Shown here piece after piece: positions 12,727 through 25,393 of a DNA stretch of 64,000 nucleotides. Each line of letters begins with the position of its first letter. Positions within the stretch are counted from its first letter, which is position 1. The position numbers and the translations under genes are program-made. Under the pieces are notes generated by a model. It had not been told where the DNA came from and searched no databases. It worked only from the letters and a program-made list of their open reading frames with translations. Source of the DNA: Micromonospora sp. CCTCC AA 2012012 (GTDB lineage Bacteria; Actinomycetota; Actinomycetes; Mycobacteriales; Micromonosporaceae); NCBI RefSeq assembly GCF_040499845.1, contig NZ_CP159342.1, positions 2,976,001 to 3,040,000 of the forward strand. Reading direction: 5' to 3'.

Positions 12727-13260
12727 TCAACCGCATCCGCGCGGTTGGGCCGGAGCCAGGAAGGAAGAACCGAGTAAGCCTACCAGCTCGTCGGCTGCCC
12801 GCTCGGCACGGTCGTGCCGCACGGTGTGGGCGAAGGCGACCGCCACGGCGGGGTCCGGCCGGTACGCCGGCGGGGCGAGGAGCACCAGCTGGGCGTCGGG
12901 CGTCACGGCCCGGACGGCGAGCGCCCCGGGCAGGTCCAGCGGCAGCAGCACCGGCACCCCGGCGGCCAGCCGGTCGCGTACCCCGGCGCGGGGCGTACCG
13001 CGCCGGAAGGGTCCGGCCCGGCTCCACTCCAGCAGCTCGCCGGCGGCGATCATGCGGTCGAACGCGGCCGGGTCGACGAAGCACCGGTGGAGCCCGTCGA
13101 CCTCACCCGGCCGGGGGGGCCGGGTGGTGGCCGGCACGGGCACCCAGGCACGTGCGAAACGCGCCCGGACCAGCTCGACGACACTCTCCCGACCGGCACC
13201 CGAAGGTCCCCCCAGGACAGTGAGCCGAGCCGCCGGGCGCGCCTCGTCATCCGTGCTCAC
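12727..13260 (-). CDS. gmk: Divergent guanylate kinase with altered P-loop
   Basis: A 177-residue protein in the normal gmk slot between mihF and rpoZ. Guanylate-kinase features are recognisable: a P-loop at 17-26, ATTRPPRPGEVDG of the GMP-binding region, and GELLEWS. Two things are odd. The P-loop reads GGPSGAGRES with Arg24 where the Walker A lysine (GVGK) is expected. After LLAPP the usual lid/arginine segment is replaced by about 15 residues, making the protein shorter than the usual 190-205. GMP phosphorylation is essential, so either this divergent form is active or a second kinase exists elsewhere. Family identity is secure; activity is not. Confidence 0.82.
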   Translation of the reverse strand: MSTDDEARPAARLTVLGGPSGAGRESVVELVRARFARAWVPVPATTRPPRPGEVDGLHRCFVDPAAFDRMIAAGELLEWSRAGPFRRGTPRAGVRDRLAAGVPVLLPLDLPGALAVRAVTPDAQLVLLAPPAYRPDPAVAVAFAHTVRHDRAERAADELVGLLGSSFLAPAQPRGCG

Positions 13261-13285
13261 TGCTTGTTTCTACACGCTGCCGCGT

Positions 13286-13603
13286 TCAGTTGGCGGCGAA
13301 CTCTCCAAGCAGGGCCTTGCGCTGCTGCTCGCCCAGGCCGCGCAGGCGACGGCTGTCGGCGATCTTGAGCTTCTCCATGATCTGGGTGGCCCGGATCTTG
13401 CCGATGCCCGGCATCGCCTGGAGGACGGCCGAAACCTTCAGCTTGCCGACGACGTCGTCGGACTCGGCCCGCTCGAGGACGGTGGCGAGGGTGGTCTTGC
13501 CCTGCTTGAGCTGCTCCTTCAGCTCAGCACGGGCCTTGCGGATCTCCGCGGCCTTCTCCAGCGCGGCAGCACGCTGTTCGGGGGTCAGTGACGGGAGCGG
13601 CAC
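13286..13603 (-). CDS. mihF: Actinobacterial integration host factor
   Basis: A 105-residue nucleoid protein of the mIHF/sIHF family, unrelated to E. coli IHF. A basic N-terminal helix is followed by the helix-two-turn-helix segment MPGIGKIRATQIMEKLKIAD, then SRRLRGLGEQQRKALL near the C-terminus. These proteins bend DNA and affect chromosome condensation and antibiotic production in Streptomyces. It is the first gene before gmk and rpoZ. Its promoter lies at 13708-13736, giving a leader of roughly 100 nt with a hairpin at its 5' end. Confidence 0.95.
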   Translation of the reverse strand: MPLPSLTPEQRAAALEKAAEIRKARAELKEQLKQGKTTLATVLERAESDDVVGKLKVSAVLQAMPGIGKIRATQIMEKLKIADSRRLRGLGEQQRKALLGEFAAN

Positions 13604-13668
13604 CAGTTCTCCTCAGGTCCCTAACGCGGCGGGCGGGACGCACCGCCGCTTCTGTGAAACGTGGTGTC

Positions 13669-13736
13669 GCTGGCAACCAAAGGGGTCCGTGGTTCCCAGC
13701 GCGGGGAAAACTAGCGGTCAACGGAGCTTTCGGCAA
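13669..13736 (-). promoter_or_regulatory. mihF promoter and 5' leader hairpin
   Basis: On the minus strand TTGCCG (13731-13736) and TAGTTT (13708-13713) are separated by 17 nt. Transcription would begin near 13701, exactly where an inverted repeat GCTGGCAACCA (13669-13679) / TGGTTCCCAGC (13690-13700), with one mismatch in 11, begins. The hairpin would therefore form the 5' end of the mRNA, perhaps stabilising it, or serve as an operator. Confidence 0.45.
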
Positions 13737-13782
13737 CGTGGGCACGCGAAGATCAACGGAAAGTGACCGAGCTGTCAGTCAG

Positions 13783-14619
13783 TCACGCGCCGGTCAGGGC
13801 GGCCCGGCAGTCGGCCAGGACCCGCTCCGCGGCGGCCCGCAGGGCGGCGGTGTCCGGGCCCGCGTGCAGCACCTCCCGGGAGTACGACGGCAGCACCGAC
13901 GGGAGGCTGGAGCCGAAGACCGTACGCAGCCCGGCGGCCGTCCCGCCCTGCGCGCCGAGGCCCGGAGCGAGCAGCGGACCGTTCACCCCGGAGAGGTCGT
14001 GACCGGTGTCGCCGATCGTCGCGCCGACCACCAGACCGAAGCTGCCGAGCGGCTCCGCACCCCTGTTGAGCTGGGAAATCTCGTCGATCACGGTCTGCGC
14101 GACGGTCCGCCCGTCGGCCGTGACGGCGCGCTGCACGGCGGCTCCCTCGGGGTTCGAGGTGAGGGCCAGCACGAAGACCCCGCCGCCGTGCGCGGCGGCC
14201 AGCTCGAACATCGGTGCCAGCGAACCTACTCCCAGGTAGGGGCTCGCGGTCACCGCGTCGACATACAGCGGGCTGGATGGATCGAGGTACGCGGCGGCGT
14301 ACGCGGCGACCGTCGAACCGATGTCCCCGCGCTTGACGTCAAGCAGAACGAGCGAGCCGGCATCGCGCAACTGTCGGATAGTTGACTCAAGAATTCCGAC
14401 ACCCTGGGACCCGAAGCGCTCGAAAAAGGCCGACTGGGGCTTGACGACCGCCACCCGGTCCCCCAGCGCCTCCACCACGGTCCGGCTGAACCGGTCGAGA
14501 CCCCGTACGTCGTCGGAGAGCCCCCAGCGGGCCAGCAGCCCCGGATGCGGGTCGATCCCCACGCAGAGCGGTCCCCGCTCGGTCACGGCCCGGTGCAGGC
14601 GGGCGCCGAAGCTCTCCAT
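13783..14619 (-). CDS. pyrF: Orotidine 5'-phosphate decarboxylase (long, mycobacterial type)
   Basis: A 278-residue decarboxylase catalysing the last step of UMP synthesis. It opens with FGARLHRAV and CVGIDPHPGLL; the catalytic LLDVKRGDIGST stretch carries the Asp-x-Lys-x-x-Asp residues. The length and the PQSAFFERFG segment identify the type-2 family found in actinobacteria and myxobacteria. The ATG at 14619 follows AGAGGGAGAG; a GTG at 14622 is the alternative. It is separated from the main pyr operon by bioA, 107 bases upstream. Confidence 0.95.
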   Translation of the reverse strand: MESFGARLHRAVTERGPLCVGIDPHPGLLARWGLSDDVRGLDRFSRTVVEALGDRVAVVKPQSAFFERFGSQGVGILESTIRQLRDAGSLVLLDVKRGDIGSTVAAYAAAYLDPSSPLYVDAVTASPYLGVGSLAPMFELAAAHGGGVFVLALTSNPEGAAVQRAVTADGRTVAQTVIDEISQLNRGAEPLGSFGLVVGATIGDTGHDLSGVNGPLLAPGLGAQGGTAAGLRTVFGSSLPSVLPSYSREVLHAGPDTAALRAAAERVLADCRAALTGA

Positions 14620-14726
14620 CACGACTCTCCCTCTTCCGTCCCGCGGCACCCCGCCACGGTGGTCGTACGGCGGTGGACGCCGCCGCTCGTCGTCCCTCGT
14701 GCCGGCGCCGGGGCCGGCGGGACCGT

Positions 14727-16001
14727 TCAGCCGGCCGCGACCGCCGCCCGGATCCCGGTGACGATCCGGGCGACGTCGGCCTCGTCGGTCACGTACGGCG
14801 GCATGGTGTAGATCAGGTCCCGGAAGGGGCGCAGCCAGACGCCCTGCGCCACCGCGGCGGCGGTGGCCCGGGCCAGGTCGACCTCGTGGTCGAGCTGCAC
14901 CACGCCGATCGCGCCGAGCACCCGCACGTCGGCCACCCCCGGCGCCCCCCGCAACGGCTCCAGCCCTTCGCGCAGGCCGCGCGCGATCGTCGCCACCCGT
15001 CCGGCCCAGTCGCCGCCGGTCAGCAGCCCCAGCGAGGCGTTGGCGACCGCACAGGCCAGCGGGTTGCCCATGAAGGTGGGGCCGTGCGCCAGCACCCCGT
15101 CGGCGGAGATGCCCCGGGCGATCTCCGGCGTGCAGAGCGCCGCGGCCAGGGTCAGGTAGCCGCCGGTCAGCGCCTTGCCCACACAGAGCACGTCCGGGAC
15201 CACCCCGGCGTGCTCGGCGGCGAACATCGCGCCGGTCCGGCCGAACCCGGTGGCGATCTCGTCGAAGACCAGCAGGACGCCGTGCGCGCGGGTCACCTCG
15301 CGCAGCACCCGCAGGTAGTGCGGGTGGTGGAAACGCATCCCGCCGGCGCCCTGCACCACCGGTTCCACGATCACCGCGGCCAGCTCGTCGGCGTGCCGCT
15401 CCACCGCGTCCACCAGGGCCTGCTCGTACGCGGGGTCGGGCGGGGCGTCGAAGCCGGCCGGGGGCACCGGGGCGAAGACCTGCCGGGGCAGCACGTCCCC
15501 CCAGAGGTGGTGCATGCCGCCCTCGGGGTCGCAGACGCTCATCGGGTGGAAGGTGTCGCCGTGGTAGCCACCCCGCCAGGTGCCGAGCCGGTGCCGCTGC
15601 GGGCGGCCGGTGGCCCGCTGGTACTGCAGGCACATCTTCACCGCCACCTCGACGCTCACCGAGCCGGAGTCGGCGAGGAAGACGTGCTCCAGGCCCTCCG
15701 GGGACAGCTCGACCAGCGTGCGCGCCAGCCGGACCGCCGGCTCGTGGGTCAACCCGCCGAACATCACGTGGCTCATCCGGCCGAGCTGGTCGGTCACGGC
15801 GGCGTCCAGCACCGGGTGGCGGTAGCCGTGGATGGCCGCCCACCAGGACGACATCCCGTCCACCAGCTCCCGACCGTCGGCCAGCCGCAGCCGTACGCCC
15901 TCGGCGCTCTGGACCACGTACGGCGGGCCGGCCGGCGGCAGCGCCGCGTACGGGTGCCACACGTGCGCCCGGTCGGCGGCCAGGATCTCCTCGGGGGTCA
16001 T
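14727..16001 (-). CDS. bioA: Adenosylmethionine-8-amino-7-oxononanoate aminotransferase
   Basis: A 424-residue PLP-dependent aminotransferase of biotin synthesis (class III). Diagnostic features are WHPYAALP near the N-terminus, [13 protein letters not shown], and [12 protein letters not shown] with the PLP-binding Asp. [18 protein letters not shown] carries the Schiff-base lysine, and [12 protein letters not shown] follows. The ATG at 16001 has GAAGGGAAG upstream. No bioB, bioD or bioF gene is next to it. Instead it lies between pyrD and pyrF, an unexpected position that breaks the pyr gene string. It probably has its own promoter in the 304-base gap before it. Confidence 0.94.
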   Translation of the reverse strand: MTPEEILAADRAHVWHPYAALPPAGPPYVVQSAEGVRLRLADGRELVDGMSSWWAAIHGYRHPVLDAAVTDQLGRMSHVMFGGLTHEPAVRLARTLVELSPEGLEHVFLADSGSVSVEVAVKMCLQYQRATGRPQRHRLGTWRGGYHGDTFHPMSVCDPEGGMHHLWGDVLPRQVFAPVPPAGFDAPPDPAYEQALVDAVERHADELAAVIVEPVVQGAGGMRFHHPHYLRVLREVTRAHGVLLVFDEIATGFGRTGAMFAAEHAGVVPDVLCVGKALTGGYLTLAAALCTPEIARGISADGVLAHGPTFMGNPLACAVANASLGLLTGGDWAGRVATIARGLREGLEPLRGAPGVADVRVLGAIGVVQLDHEVDLARATAAAVAQGVWLRPFRDLIYTMPPYVTDEADVARIVTGIRAAVAAG

Positions 16002-16305
16002 GCGCTTCCCTTCGTCCTCTCGCGCCGCCAGCTGGGCGCCGGCCGGCGCGGGCGGTCGGGGCGGGCCGCTGCGCGCGGCGGCGGGGCCGGACGGTCCGGG
16101 TGGACGGCCGGGCCGCGCCCCGGCAGGGCCGGGCAGCCTCGGCGCGCCGCCTTTGCTCTGCTTACATGGGCGCGGCAGTTGTCGTCCGACATCCGGACGC
16201 CGGGTGCTGCGTCGGTGTGTGCAGAGCAAAGGGAGCGCCGGGACACCCTCGCCCGGCCACGACCCACCGTCTCCCCGCCCGCACCCACCGTCGACCGGTG
16301 CCGGC
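16002..16305. other. Intergenic region between pyrD stop and bioA start
   Basis: This 304-base gap holds inverted-repeat element A at 16141-16239. No coding frame with family resemblance was found; the minus-strand frame that continues bioA upstream starts inside the repeat and looks spurious. The stretch from 16240 to 16305 is GC-rich without notable structure. Confidence 0.6.
16141..16239. repeat. Inverted-repeat element, copy A
   Basis: Termini CCTTTGCTCTGC (16150-16161) and GCAGAGCAAAGG (16221-16232) are perfect 12-bp inverted repeats. An outer GGCGC/GCGCC pair (16141-16145, 16235-16239) extends the structure. Inside, the strands continue to pair with G-U wobbles for about 15 more positions, and a small hairpin GTCCG/CGGAC caps the loop. 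The right half, GGGTGCTGCGTCGGTGTGTG leading into GCAGAGCAAAGGG, is nearly identical to the right half of copy B at 26685-26716, differing at two positions. It lies after pyrD and before bioA. It could terminate the pyr operon, but the shared sequence shows it is a dispersed element. Confidence 0.75.
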
Positions 16306-17330
16306 TCACCGCCGGCCGGCCGGTACCGCCGCCGCCCGGGCGGCGGCCCGGACCAGCGCCGGACCCCGGTAGATGAACCCGGTGTAGAGCTGCACCAGGC
16401 TGGCGCCGGCGTCGAACATCCGCGCCGCGTCGTCCTGGTCGAGGATGCCCCCCACCCCGACGACGGGGAGCCGACCGCCGGTCTCCCGGTGCACGAACGA
16501 GACCACCTCGCGGGCGCGTCCGGTGAGCGGACGGCCCGACAGGCCGCCGGCCTCCGCGCCGCGCTCCCGGTCGGCCGGTGCCAGCCCGTCCCGGGACAGC
16601 GTCGTGTTGGTGGCGATCACCCCGGCCGCGCCCCGGTCCAGGCAGACCTCCAGCAGCTCGGCGATGGCCGGCTCGGTCAGGTCGGGGGCGATCTTCACCA
16701 GCACGGGCTTCTCCCCCACCAGCGCCGTGAGCAGCGCGTCCAGGTGGGACCGGTCCTGCAGGGACCGCAGCCCCGGCGTGTTCGGCGAGGAGACGTTGAC
16801 CGCGAAGTAGTCACCGTGCCCCTTCAACGCCCGGTAGGAGGCCAGGTAGTCCTCGACCGCCTCGTCCAGCGGAGTCACCTTGGACTTGCCGAGCGAGATG
16901 CCCAGCGGCACCCCGATCGGGCGCGGCAGCGCCGCCAGCCGGGCGGCCAGCCCCGCCGCCCCGGCGTTGTTGAAGCCCATCCGGTTGACCACGGCCTCGC
17001 TGTCGCGCAGGCGGAACAGCCGGGGCCGGGGATTGCCCGGCTGGGCGTGCGCGGTGACCGTGCCGACCTCGACGAAGCCGAAGCCCAGCGCCGGCCAGGC
17101 CGGCAGCGCCGCCCCGTCCTTGTCCATCCCGGCCGCCAGCCCCACCGGGTTCGGGAACCGGACGCCGAAGACCGTGCGCGGCGCGTCGACCGCGTACCGG
17201 GCGCGCAGCGCCGCGAGGGCCGCCGGCCGGCGGGACAGCCCCGCCAGCCGGTGCAGCGTCCACTCGTGCGCCCGCTCGGCGTCCCCGCCCCCGATCCGGA
17301 ACAGCTGCGGCCGCACCACCCGCTCGAAGA

Positions 17331-17334
<4 letters not shown>
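16306..17334 (-). CDS. pyrD: Dihydroorotate dehydrogenase (quinone), class 2
   Basis: A 342-residue membrane-associated FMN enzyme oxidising dihydroorotate to orotate with quinone. It begins with the short amphipathic helix of class 2 enzymes ([12 protein letters not shown]). It carries [25 protein letters not shown] and [12 protein letters not shown] with the catalytic Ser, IATNTT, and GVGGI in the FMN-phosphate site. The GTG start at 17334 overlaps the carB stop as GTGA. It is the last gene of the tightly coupled pyr operon. Confidence 0.97.
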
Positions 17335-20670
<3,336 letters not shown>

Positions 20671-20678
<8 letters not shown>

Positions 20679-21816
20679 TCCTACCGCCTTCGATGAGCTC
20701 CGCGAAACGGTCGAACAGGTAGTCCGCGTCGTGCGGGCCGGCCGCCGCCTCCGGGTGGTACTGGACGGTGAAGGCGGGCACGTCCAGCGCCCGCAGCCCC
20801 TCGACCACGTTGTCATTGAGGCAGACGTGACTGACCTGGACGCCGCCGAATCCGGTGTCGATCACCTGGTCGGGGACGACCGCGCCGGCCTGCGCGCCCG
20901 GCACCTCGACCGCGAAGCCGTGGTTGTGGCTGGTCACCTCGACCTTGCCGGTGACCCGGTCGAGCACCGGCTGGTTGATGCCGCGGTGGCCGTAGCCCAG
21001 CTTGTAGGTGCCGAAGCCGAGCGCCCGGCCGAGGATCTGGCTGCCGAAGCAGATGCCGAAGAGCGGGATCCGCCGGGTCAGCACCTCCCGGGCCAGCGAG
21101 ACCGGGCCGTCGGCGGTGGCCGGGTCGCCCGGGCCGGGTGAGAAGAAGACCGCGTCCGCGCCGGTGGCGACCAGGTCGTCGATGCTCGACCCGGCGGGCA
21201 GCACGTGGGTGGTCACCCCGCGGGCGGCGAGCCGGCGCGGCACGTTCCGCTTGATGCCCAGGTCCAGGGCGGCGACGGTGAACCGGTGCTCCCCCTCGGC
21301 CGCCACCACGTACGGCTGCTCGGTGGTCACCTCGGCGGAGAGGTCCGCGCCGACCATCTGCGGCGACCGGCGGACCCGCTCCAGCAGGGCGCGCGGGTCG
21401 TCGTCGACGCTGGAGATGCCGACCCGCATCGCGCCGCGTTCGCGCAGGTGCCGGGTGAGCGCGCGGGTGTCCACGCCGCTGATGCCGACGACGCCCTCGG
21501 CGGCGAGCCGGTCCTCCAGCCCGCCGGTGGCCCGCCAGTTCGAGCCGATCCGGGCGGGGTCGCGGACCACGTACCCGGCGACCCAGATCCGGGTGGACTC
21601 GTCGTCCTCGCCGTTGACGCCGGTGTTGCCGATGTGCGGGGCGGTCTGCACCACCACCTGGCGGTGGTAGGACGGGTCGGTCAGGGTCTCCTGGTAGCCG
21701 GTCATGCCGGTGTTGAAGACCGCCTCGCCGAAGGTCTCCCCGACGCTGCCGTACGCCTCGCCGTGGAAGGTGCGCCCGTCCTCGAGGACGAGGATCGCTG
21801 ATCGTCTCCGGGTCAC
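20671..21816 (-). CDS. carA: Carbamoyl-phosphate synthase small (glutaminase) subunit
   Basis: A 381-residue glutamine amidotransferase subunit. The N-terminal domain has [19 protein letters not shown]. The class I glutaminase domain carries FGICFGSQ with the nucleophile Cys, where most homologues have GHQ or GNQ, and [12 protein letters not shown] with the catalytic His and Glu. The GTG start at 21816 overlaps the pyrC stop as GTGA, so the upstream extension of the frame is not used. Confidence 0.97.
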
Positions 21817-23090
21817 TTGATTGCCTTTCCGTCCAGGACCGTCGGCTCGCCGCGCAGGAAGGTCGCCACGATGCGACCCGGCAGCGTCATGCGGGCGTAC
21901 GGGGTGTTGCGGCTGCGGCTGGCCAGCTCGGCCGGTTCGATGACGCGGCGGGCGGCCGGGTCGACCAGGGTCAGGTTGGCCGGCACCCCGGGGGCGGGGT
22001 CGAGGCCGTGCCCGGTCAGGCCGGCGATCCGGGCCGGGGCCCGGGACATCCGCTCGGCGATCAGGTCCCACTGCGGGCCGAGCACGTCGAGGGCGATGGA
22101 GAGCGCCGTCTCCAGGCCGAGCATCCCCGGCCGGGCGTACGCCCACTCGCACTCCTTGTCCTCCACGGCGTGCGGGGCGTGGTCGGTGGCGATGATGTCG
22201 ATCACGCCCTCGGCGAGGGCGGCGCGGAGCGCGGCGATGTCGGTGGCCGTCCGCAGCGGCGGGTTGACCTTGTAGACCGGGTCGTACGTCTCGGCGTGAG
22301 CGTCGGTGAGCAGCAGGTGGTGCGGGGTGACCTCGGCGGTGACCTTCACCCCGCGCGCCTTGGCCTGGCGCAGCACCTCGACGCTGCCGGCGGTGGAGAC
22401 GTGGCAGACGTGCAGTCGGCTGCCGACGTGCTCGGCGAGCAGCACGTCCCGGGCGATGATCGCCTCCTCGGCGACCGCCGGCCAGCCGGTCAGCCCGAGC
22501 CGGGTGGAGACCTCGCCCTCGTGCATCTGCGCGCCCTCGGTGAGCCGGGGCTCCTCGGCGTGCTGGGCGATGATCCCGTCGAACGCCTTGACGTACTCCA
22601 ACGCCCGGCGCATCAGCTTCGGGTCGGCGACGCAGTGCCCGTCGTCGGAGAAGATCCGCACCCGGGCCGCCGAGTCGGCCATCGCGCCCAGCTCGGCGAG
22701 CTGCTCGCCGGCCAGGCCGACGGTGACCGCGCCGATCGGCTGCACGTCGACCAGCCCGGCCTCCCGGCCGAGCCGCCAGACCTGCTCGACCACGCCGGCG
22801 GTGTCGGCGACCGGGGAGGTGTTGGCCATCGCGCAGACCGCCGTGTAGCCGCCGAGCGCCGCCGCCCGGGACCCGGTCTCCACGGTCTCGGCGTCCTCCC
22901 GGCCGGGCTCGCGCAGGTGGGTGTGCAGGTCGACCAGGCCGGGCAGGGCGACCAGCCCGGTGCCGTCGAGCACGGTGGCGTCCGGCGCGCTGAGCGCGGC
23001 GCCGGTCTCCGCGACGACGCCGTCGCGGATCAGCAGGTCGGTCGGCTCCGCGCCGACCACGCTCACGCTCTTGATCAGGTACGCGGTCAC
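21813..23090 (-). CDS. pyrC: Dihydroorotase
   Basis: A 425-residue class I dihydroorotase of the amidohydrolase superfamily, cyclising carbamoyl aspartate. Metal-binding [11 protein letters not shown], the FSDDGHC loop, HVCHVSTAG and the catalytic ATDHAPH motif are all present. The GTG start at 23090 overlaps pyrB by GTGA. Substrate-loop residues look normal, so it is probably active rather than a non-catalytic partner of aspartate transcarbamylase. Confidence 0.96.
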   Translation of the reverse strand: MTAYLIKSVSVVGAEPTDLLIRDGVVAETGAALSAPDATVLDGTGLVALPGLVDLHTHLREPGREDAETVETGSRAAALGGYTAVCAMANTSPVADTAGVVEQVWRLGREAGLVDVQPIGAVTVGLAGEQLAELGAMADSAARVRIFSDDGHCVADPKLMRRALEYVKAFDGIIAQHAEEPRLTEGAQMHEGEVSTRLGLTGWPAVAEEAIIARDVLLAEHVGSRLHVCHVSTAGSVEVLRQAKARGVKVTAEVTPHHLLLTDAHAETYDPVYKVNPPLRTATDIAALRAALAEGVIDIIATDHAPHAVEDKECEWAYARPGMLGLETALSIALDVLGPQWDLIAERMSRAPARIAGLTGHGLDPAPGVPANLTLVDPAARRVIEPAELASRSRNTPYARMTLPGRIVATFLRGEPTVLDGKAIK

Positions 23091-24013
23091 CGGTTGTTCC
23101 CTCCGAGCAGCAGATAGAGGACGGCCATCCGCACGGAGACCCCGTTGGCGACCTGTTCGACGATGGTGGAGCGGGGTGAGTCGGCGACCTCGGGAGTGAT
23201 CTCCATGCCGCGGTTCATCGGGCCGGGGTGCATGACGATGGCGTGCTCCGGGAGCCGCCGCATGCGCGCGCCGTCGAGGCCGTAGCGGCGGGCGTACTCG
23301 CGGGCGGAGGGGAAGTAGGAGTCGTTCATCCGTTCCCGCTGCACCCGCAGCATCATCACCACGTCCACGCCGCCGAGGACGCTGTCGAGGTCGTAGGAGA
23401 CGTCGGTGCCGGGCGCGAGGGCCGCCGCGATGTCGACCGGGATGAGCGTGGGCGGCCCGACCAGGGTGACCTTGGCGCCGAGGGTGGACAGCAGCAGCAC
23501 GTTGGAGCGGGCCACCCGGGAGTGCAGCACGTCCCCGACGACCGCGACGTGCAGGCCGGCGAGCCGGCCCAGCCGGGAGCGCATGGTGTACGCGTCGAGC
23601 AGCGCCTGGGTGGGGTGCTCGTGGGTGCCGTCGCCGGCGTTGACCACCGAGCCGTCCACCCAGTTCGCCAGCCGGTGCGGGGCCCCGGAGGCCGGGTGCC
23701 GGACGACCACCGCGTCGGCCCCCATCGCCTGGAGGGTGAGCGCGGTGTCCTTCAGGCTCTCGCCCTTGGTGACGCTGGAGCCCTTGGCGGAGAAGTTGAT
23801 CACGTCGGCGCTGAGCCGCTTGGCGGCCGCCTCGAAGGAGATCCGGGTCCGGGTGGAGTCCTCGTAGAAGAGGTTCACCACGGTCCGGCCGCGCAGCGCG
23901 GGGAGCTTCTTGACCTCCCGGCCGGCGACCGTGGCCATCTCGCCGGCGGTGTCGAGGATGAGCGTGGCGGTCTCGGCGTCGAGGTCGGCGCCGGAGAGCA
24001 GGTGGGTGATCAC
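23087..24013 (-). CDS. pyrB: Aspartate carbamoyltransferase catalytic subunit
   Basis: A 308-residue catalytic chain joining carbamoyl phosphate and aspartate. STRTRISFE (carbamoyl-phosphate binding), [32 protein letters not shown] and the C-terminal MHPGPMNRG are conserved. No pyrI regulatory chain is present, as usual in actinobacteria. The GTG start at 24013 overlaps the pyrR stop as GTGA. Confidence 0.97.
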   Translation of the reverse strand: MITHLLSGADLDAETATLILDTAGEMATVAGREVKKLPALRGRTVVNLFYEDSTRTRISFEAAAKRLSADVINFSAKGSSVTKGESLKDTALTLQAMGADAVVVRHPASGAPHRLANWVDGSVVNAGDGTHEHPTQALLDAYTMRSRLGRLAGLHVAVVGDVLHSRVARSNVLLLSTLGAKVTLVGPPTLIPVDIAAALAPGTDVSYDLDSVLGGVDVVMMLRVQRERMNDSYFPSAREYARRYGLDGARMRRLPEHAIVMHPGPMNRGMEITPEVADSPRSTIVEQVANGVSVRMAVLYLLLGGNNR

Positions 24014-24603
24014 TGGGCCGGCCTTTCGGTCGCGCCGAGCAGCCGGACCTCGTCGGTGCCGTCGGTCTCGGCGAGGGTGACCTTGACGTTCTCGGCGAGC
24101 GAGGTGGGGATGTTCTTGCCCACGTAGTCGGCGCGGATCGGCAGCTGCCGGTGTCCCCGGTCCACCAGGACCGCGAGCTGCACCGAGGCGGGGCGGCCGA
24201 CGTCGTTGAGGGCGTCGAGCGCGGCCCGGACCGTCCGACCGGAGAAGAGCACGTCGTCGACGAGGATGACCCGCTTGCCGTCGATCCCGCCGGGCGGGAG
24301 CTGGGTCGGGCCGACCGCGCGGGTGGCGTGCCGGCGCAGGTCGTCGCGGTAGAGCGTGATGTCGAGCACCCCGACCGGGACGGTCACGTCCTCGAAGGTG
24401 CCGATCCGGGCGGCGAGGCGGTTGGCCAGCGGGGCACCGCGGGTGGGAATGCCCAGCAGCACGGTGTCGGCGGCGCCCTGGGTCTTCTCCAGGATCTGGT
24501 GGGCGATGCGGTCGACCACCCGCGACACGTCGGCGGCGGCGAGGATCACCTTCACCGAGGGTTGTGGTGGCGGCGTTGTCCGGGCAGCCGGTGGGTAGGC
24601 CAC
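24010..24603 (-). CDS. pyrR: Bifunctional pyr operon regulator / uracil phosphoribosyltransferase
   Basis: A 197-residue UMP-responsive RNA-binding regulator with a type I PRTase fold. The PRPP loop [18 protein letters not shown], the LGIPTRG segment and DITLYRDDL are typical. The GTG at 24603 is chosen over upstream starts because a perfect AAGGAGGT Shine-Dalgarno lies 5-6 nt before it. That Shine-Dalgarno is part of the RNA hairpin PyrR itself should bind, implying autoregulation of the whole operon. It diverges from bldD. Confidence 0.96.
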   Translation of the reverse strand: MAYPPAARTTPPPQPSVKVILAAADVSRVVDRIAHQILEKTQGAADTVLLGIPTRGAPLANRLAARIGTFEDVTVPVGVLDITLYRDDLRRHATRAVGPTQLPPGGIDGKRVILVDDVLFSGRTVRAALDALNDVGRPASVQLAVLVDRGHRQLPIRADYVGKNIPTSLAENVKVTLAETDGTDEVRLLGATERPAQ

Positions 24604-24608
24604 GGCGG

Positions 24609-24647
24609 ACCTCCTTCCCCGCCTCACGGGACGGGTCGTTAAAGGAC
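24609..24647 (-). promoter_or_regulatory. PyrR-binding RNA hairpin overlapping the pyrR Shine-Dalgarno
   Basis: Read on the minus strand, GTCCTTTAACGA (24636-24647) is followed by a CCCG/CGGG stem enclosing the conserved loop GTCCCGTGAGGC (24621-24632), then AAGGAGGT (24609-24616). The CCTT can pair with the AAGG of the Shine-Dalgarno. This is the actinobacterial PyrR-binding layout for which translational repression has been shown in Mycobacterium smegmatis. With UMP high, PyrR would hold the ribosome site closed. An additional strong GC hairpin (24659-24687) lies upstream in the leader. Confidence 0.8.
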
Positions 24648-24807
24648 GTCTGACTTCACCGGTCGGCCCGCGCGGGGCGCGGACCGGGGCTTCCGGCCAC
24701 GTTACCAGCGGTCACCGGGCAGATCGCGGGCGGTACTGACCCCAGGATCAGGGTGGAGAAATGCGGATAACTCCCCCCGTGCACCCCAACGGTAATGTCA
24801 CGACCAC

Positions 24808-24848
24808 TTGACCACGTGTCGCAATCCCCGTACCGTCACGCTCCGTAG
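24808..24848 (+). promoter_or_regulatory. bldD promoter with BldD-box-like sites
   Basis: TTGACC (24808-24813) and TACCGT (24831-24836) are spaced by 17 nt, a good vegetative-sigma promoter. Two sequences resemble the published BldD consensus TNAC-N5-GTNA with the last base different: TGACCACGTGTCG (24809-24821), covering the -35, and TCACGCTCCGTAG (24836-24848), at the start-site region. BldD represses its own gene in Streptomyces, so autoregulation is likely here. Confidence 0.55.
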
Positions 24849-24890
24849 CGATCGCTGGGAGAACCCCAAAGCAGCACTGGGAGTGTCCGA

Positions 24891-25379
24891 ATGCCCTCTG
24901 AATACGCCAAGTCGCTGGGCGCCCGCCTGCGCTCCATCCGCCAGCAGCAGGGTCTGTCCCTGCAGGGGGTGGAGGAGAAGTCGAACGGGCGGTGGAAGGC
25001 CGTGGTGGTCGGCTCGTACGAGCGCGGCGACCGGGCCGTCACCGTGTCCCGCCTGGCGGAGCTGGCCGACTTCTACCGCGTTCCCGTCTCGGAGCTCCTG
25101 CCCGACGGCAGCGGGGTGCGTCACGAGCCCACCAGCAAGATCGTCCTGGACCTGGAGCGGCTGTACGACGAGGCCTCCGAGGACCTCGCCTACGTCGCCC
25201 GGTACGCCCGCGCGATCCAGCAGCAGCGCGGCGACTACAACGGCCGGGTGCTCTCCATCCGCGCCGACGACCTGCGTGCCCTCGCGATCGTCTACGACGC
25301 CTCGCCGTCGGGCCTGATCGAGCGGCTCACCGAGCACGGGGTGCTGGTCGCCGACCCGCGGGCGTTCTTCGCCTCCTGA
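24891..25379 (+). CDS. bldD: Developmental master regulator BldD
   Basis: A 162-residue DNA-binding protein. The N-terminal XRE-type helix-turn-helix spans about 8-72. The C-terminal domain carries the c-di-GMP-binding signature as R113GD115, eight residues, then R124ADD127, matching the RxD-x8-RxxD motif of Streptomyces BldD. There, tetrameric c-di-GMP dimerises BldD to repress sporulation genes. The ATG at 24891 follows GGGAGTG. Its place between pyrR and nusB/efp is the same as in Streptomyces, supporting orthology and a filamentous, sporulating host. Confidence 0.97.
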   Translation: MPSEYAKSLGARLRSIRQQQGLSLQGVEEKSNGRWKAVVVGSYERGDRAVTVSRLAELADFYRVPVSELLPDGSGVRHEPTSKIVLDLERLYDEASEDLAYVARYARAIQQQRGDYNGRVLSIRADDLRALAIVYDASPSGLIERLTEHGVLVADPRAFFAS

Positions 25380-25393
25380 CCCGCTGTCACCAC

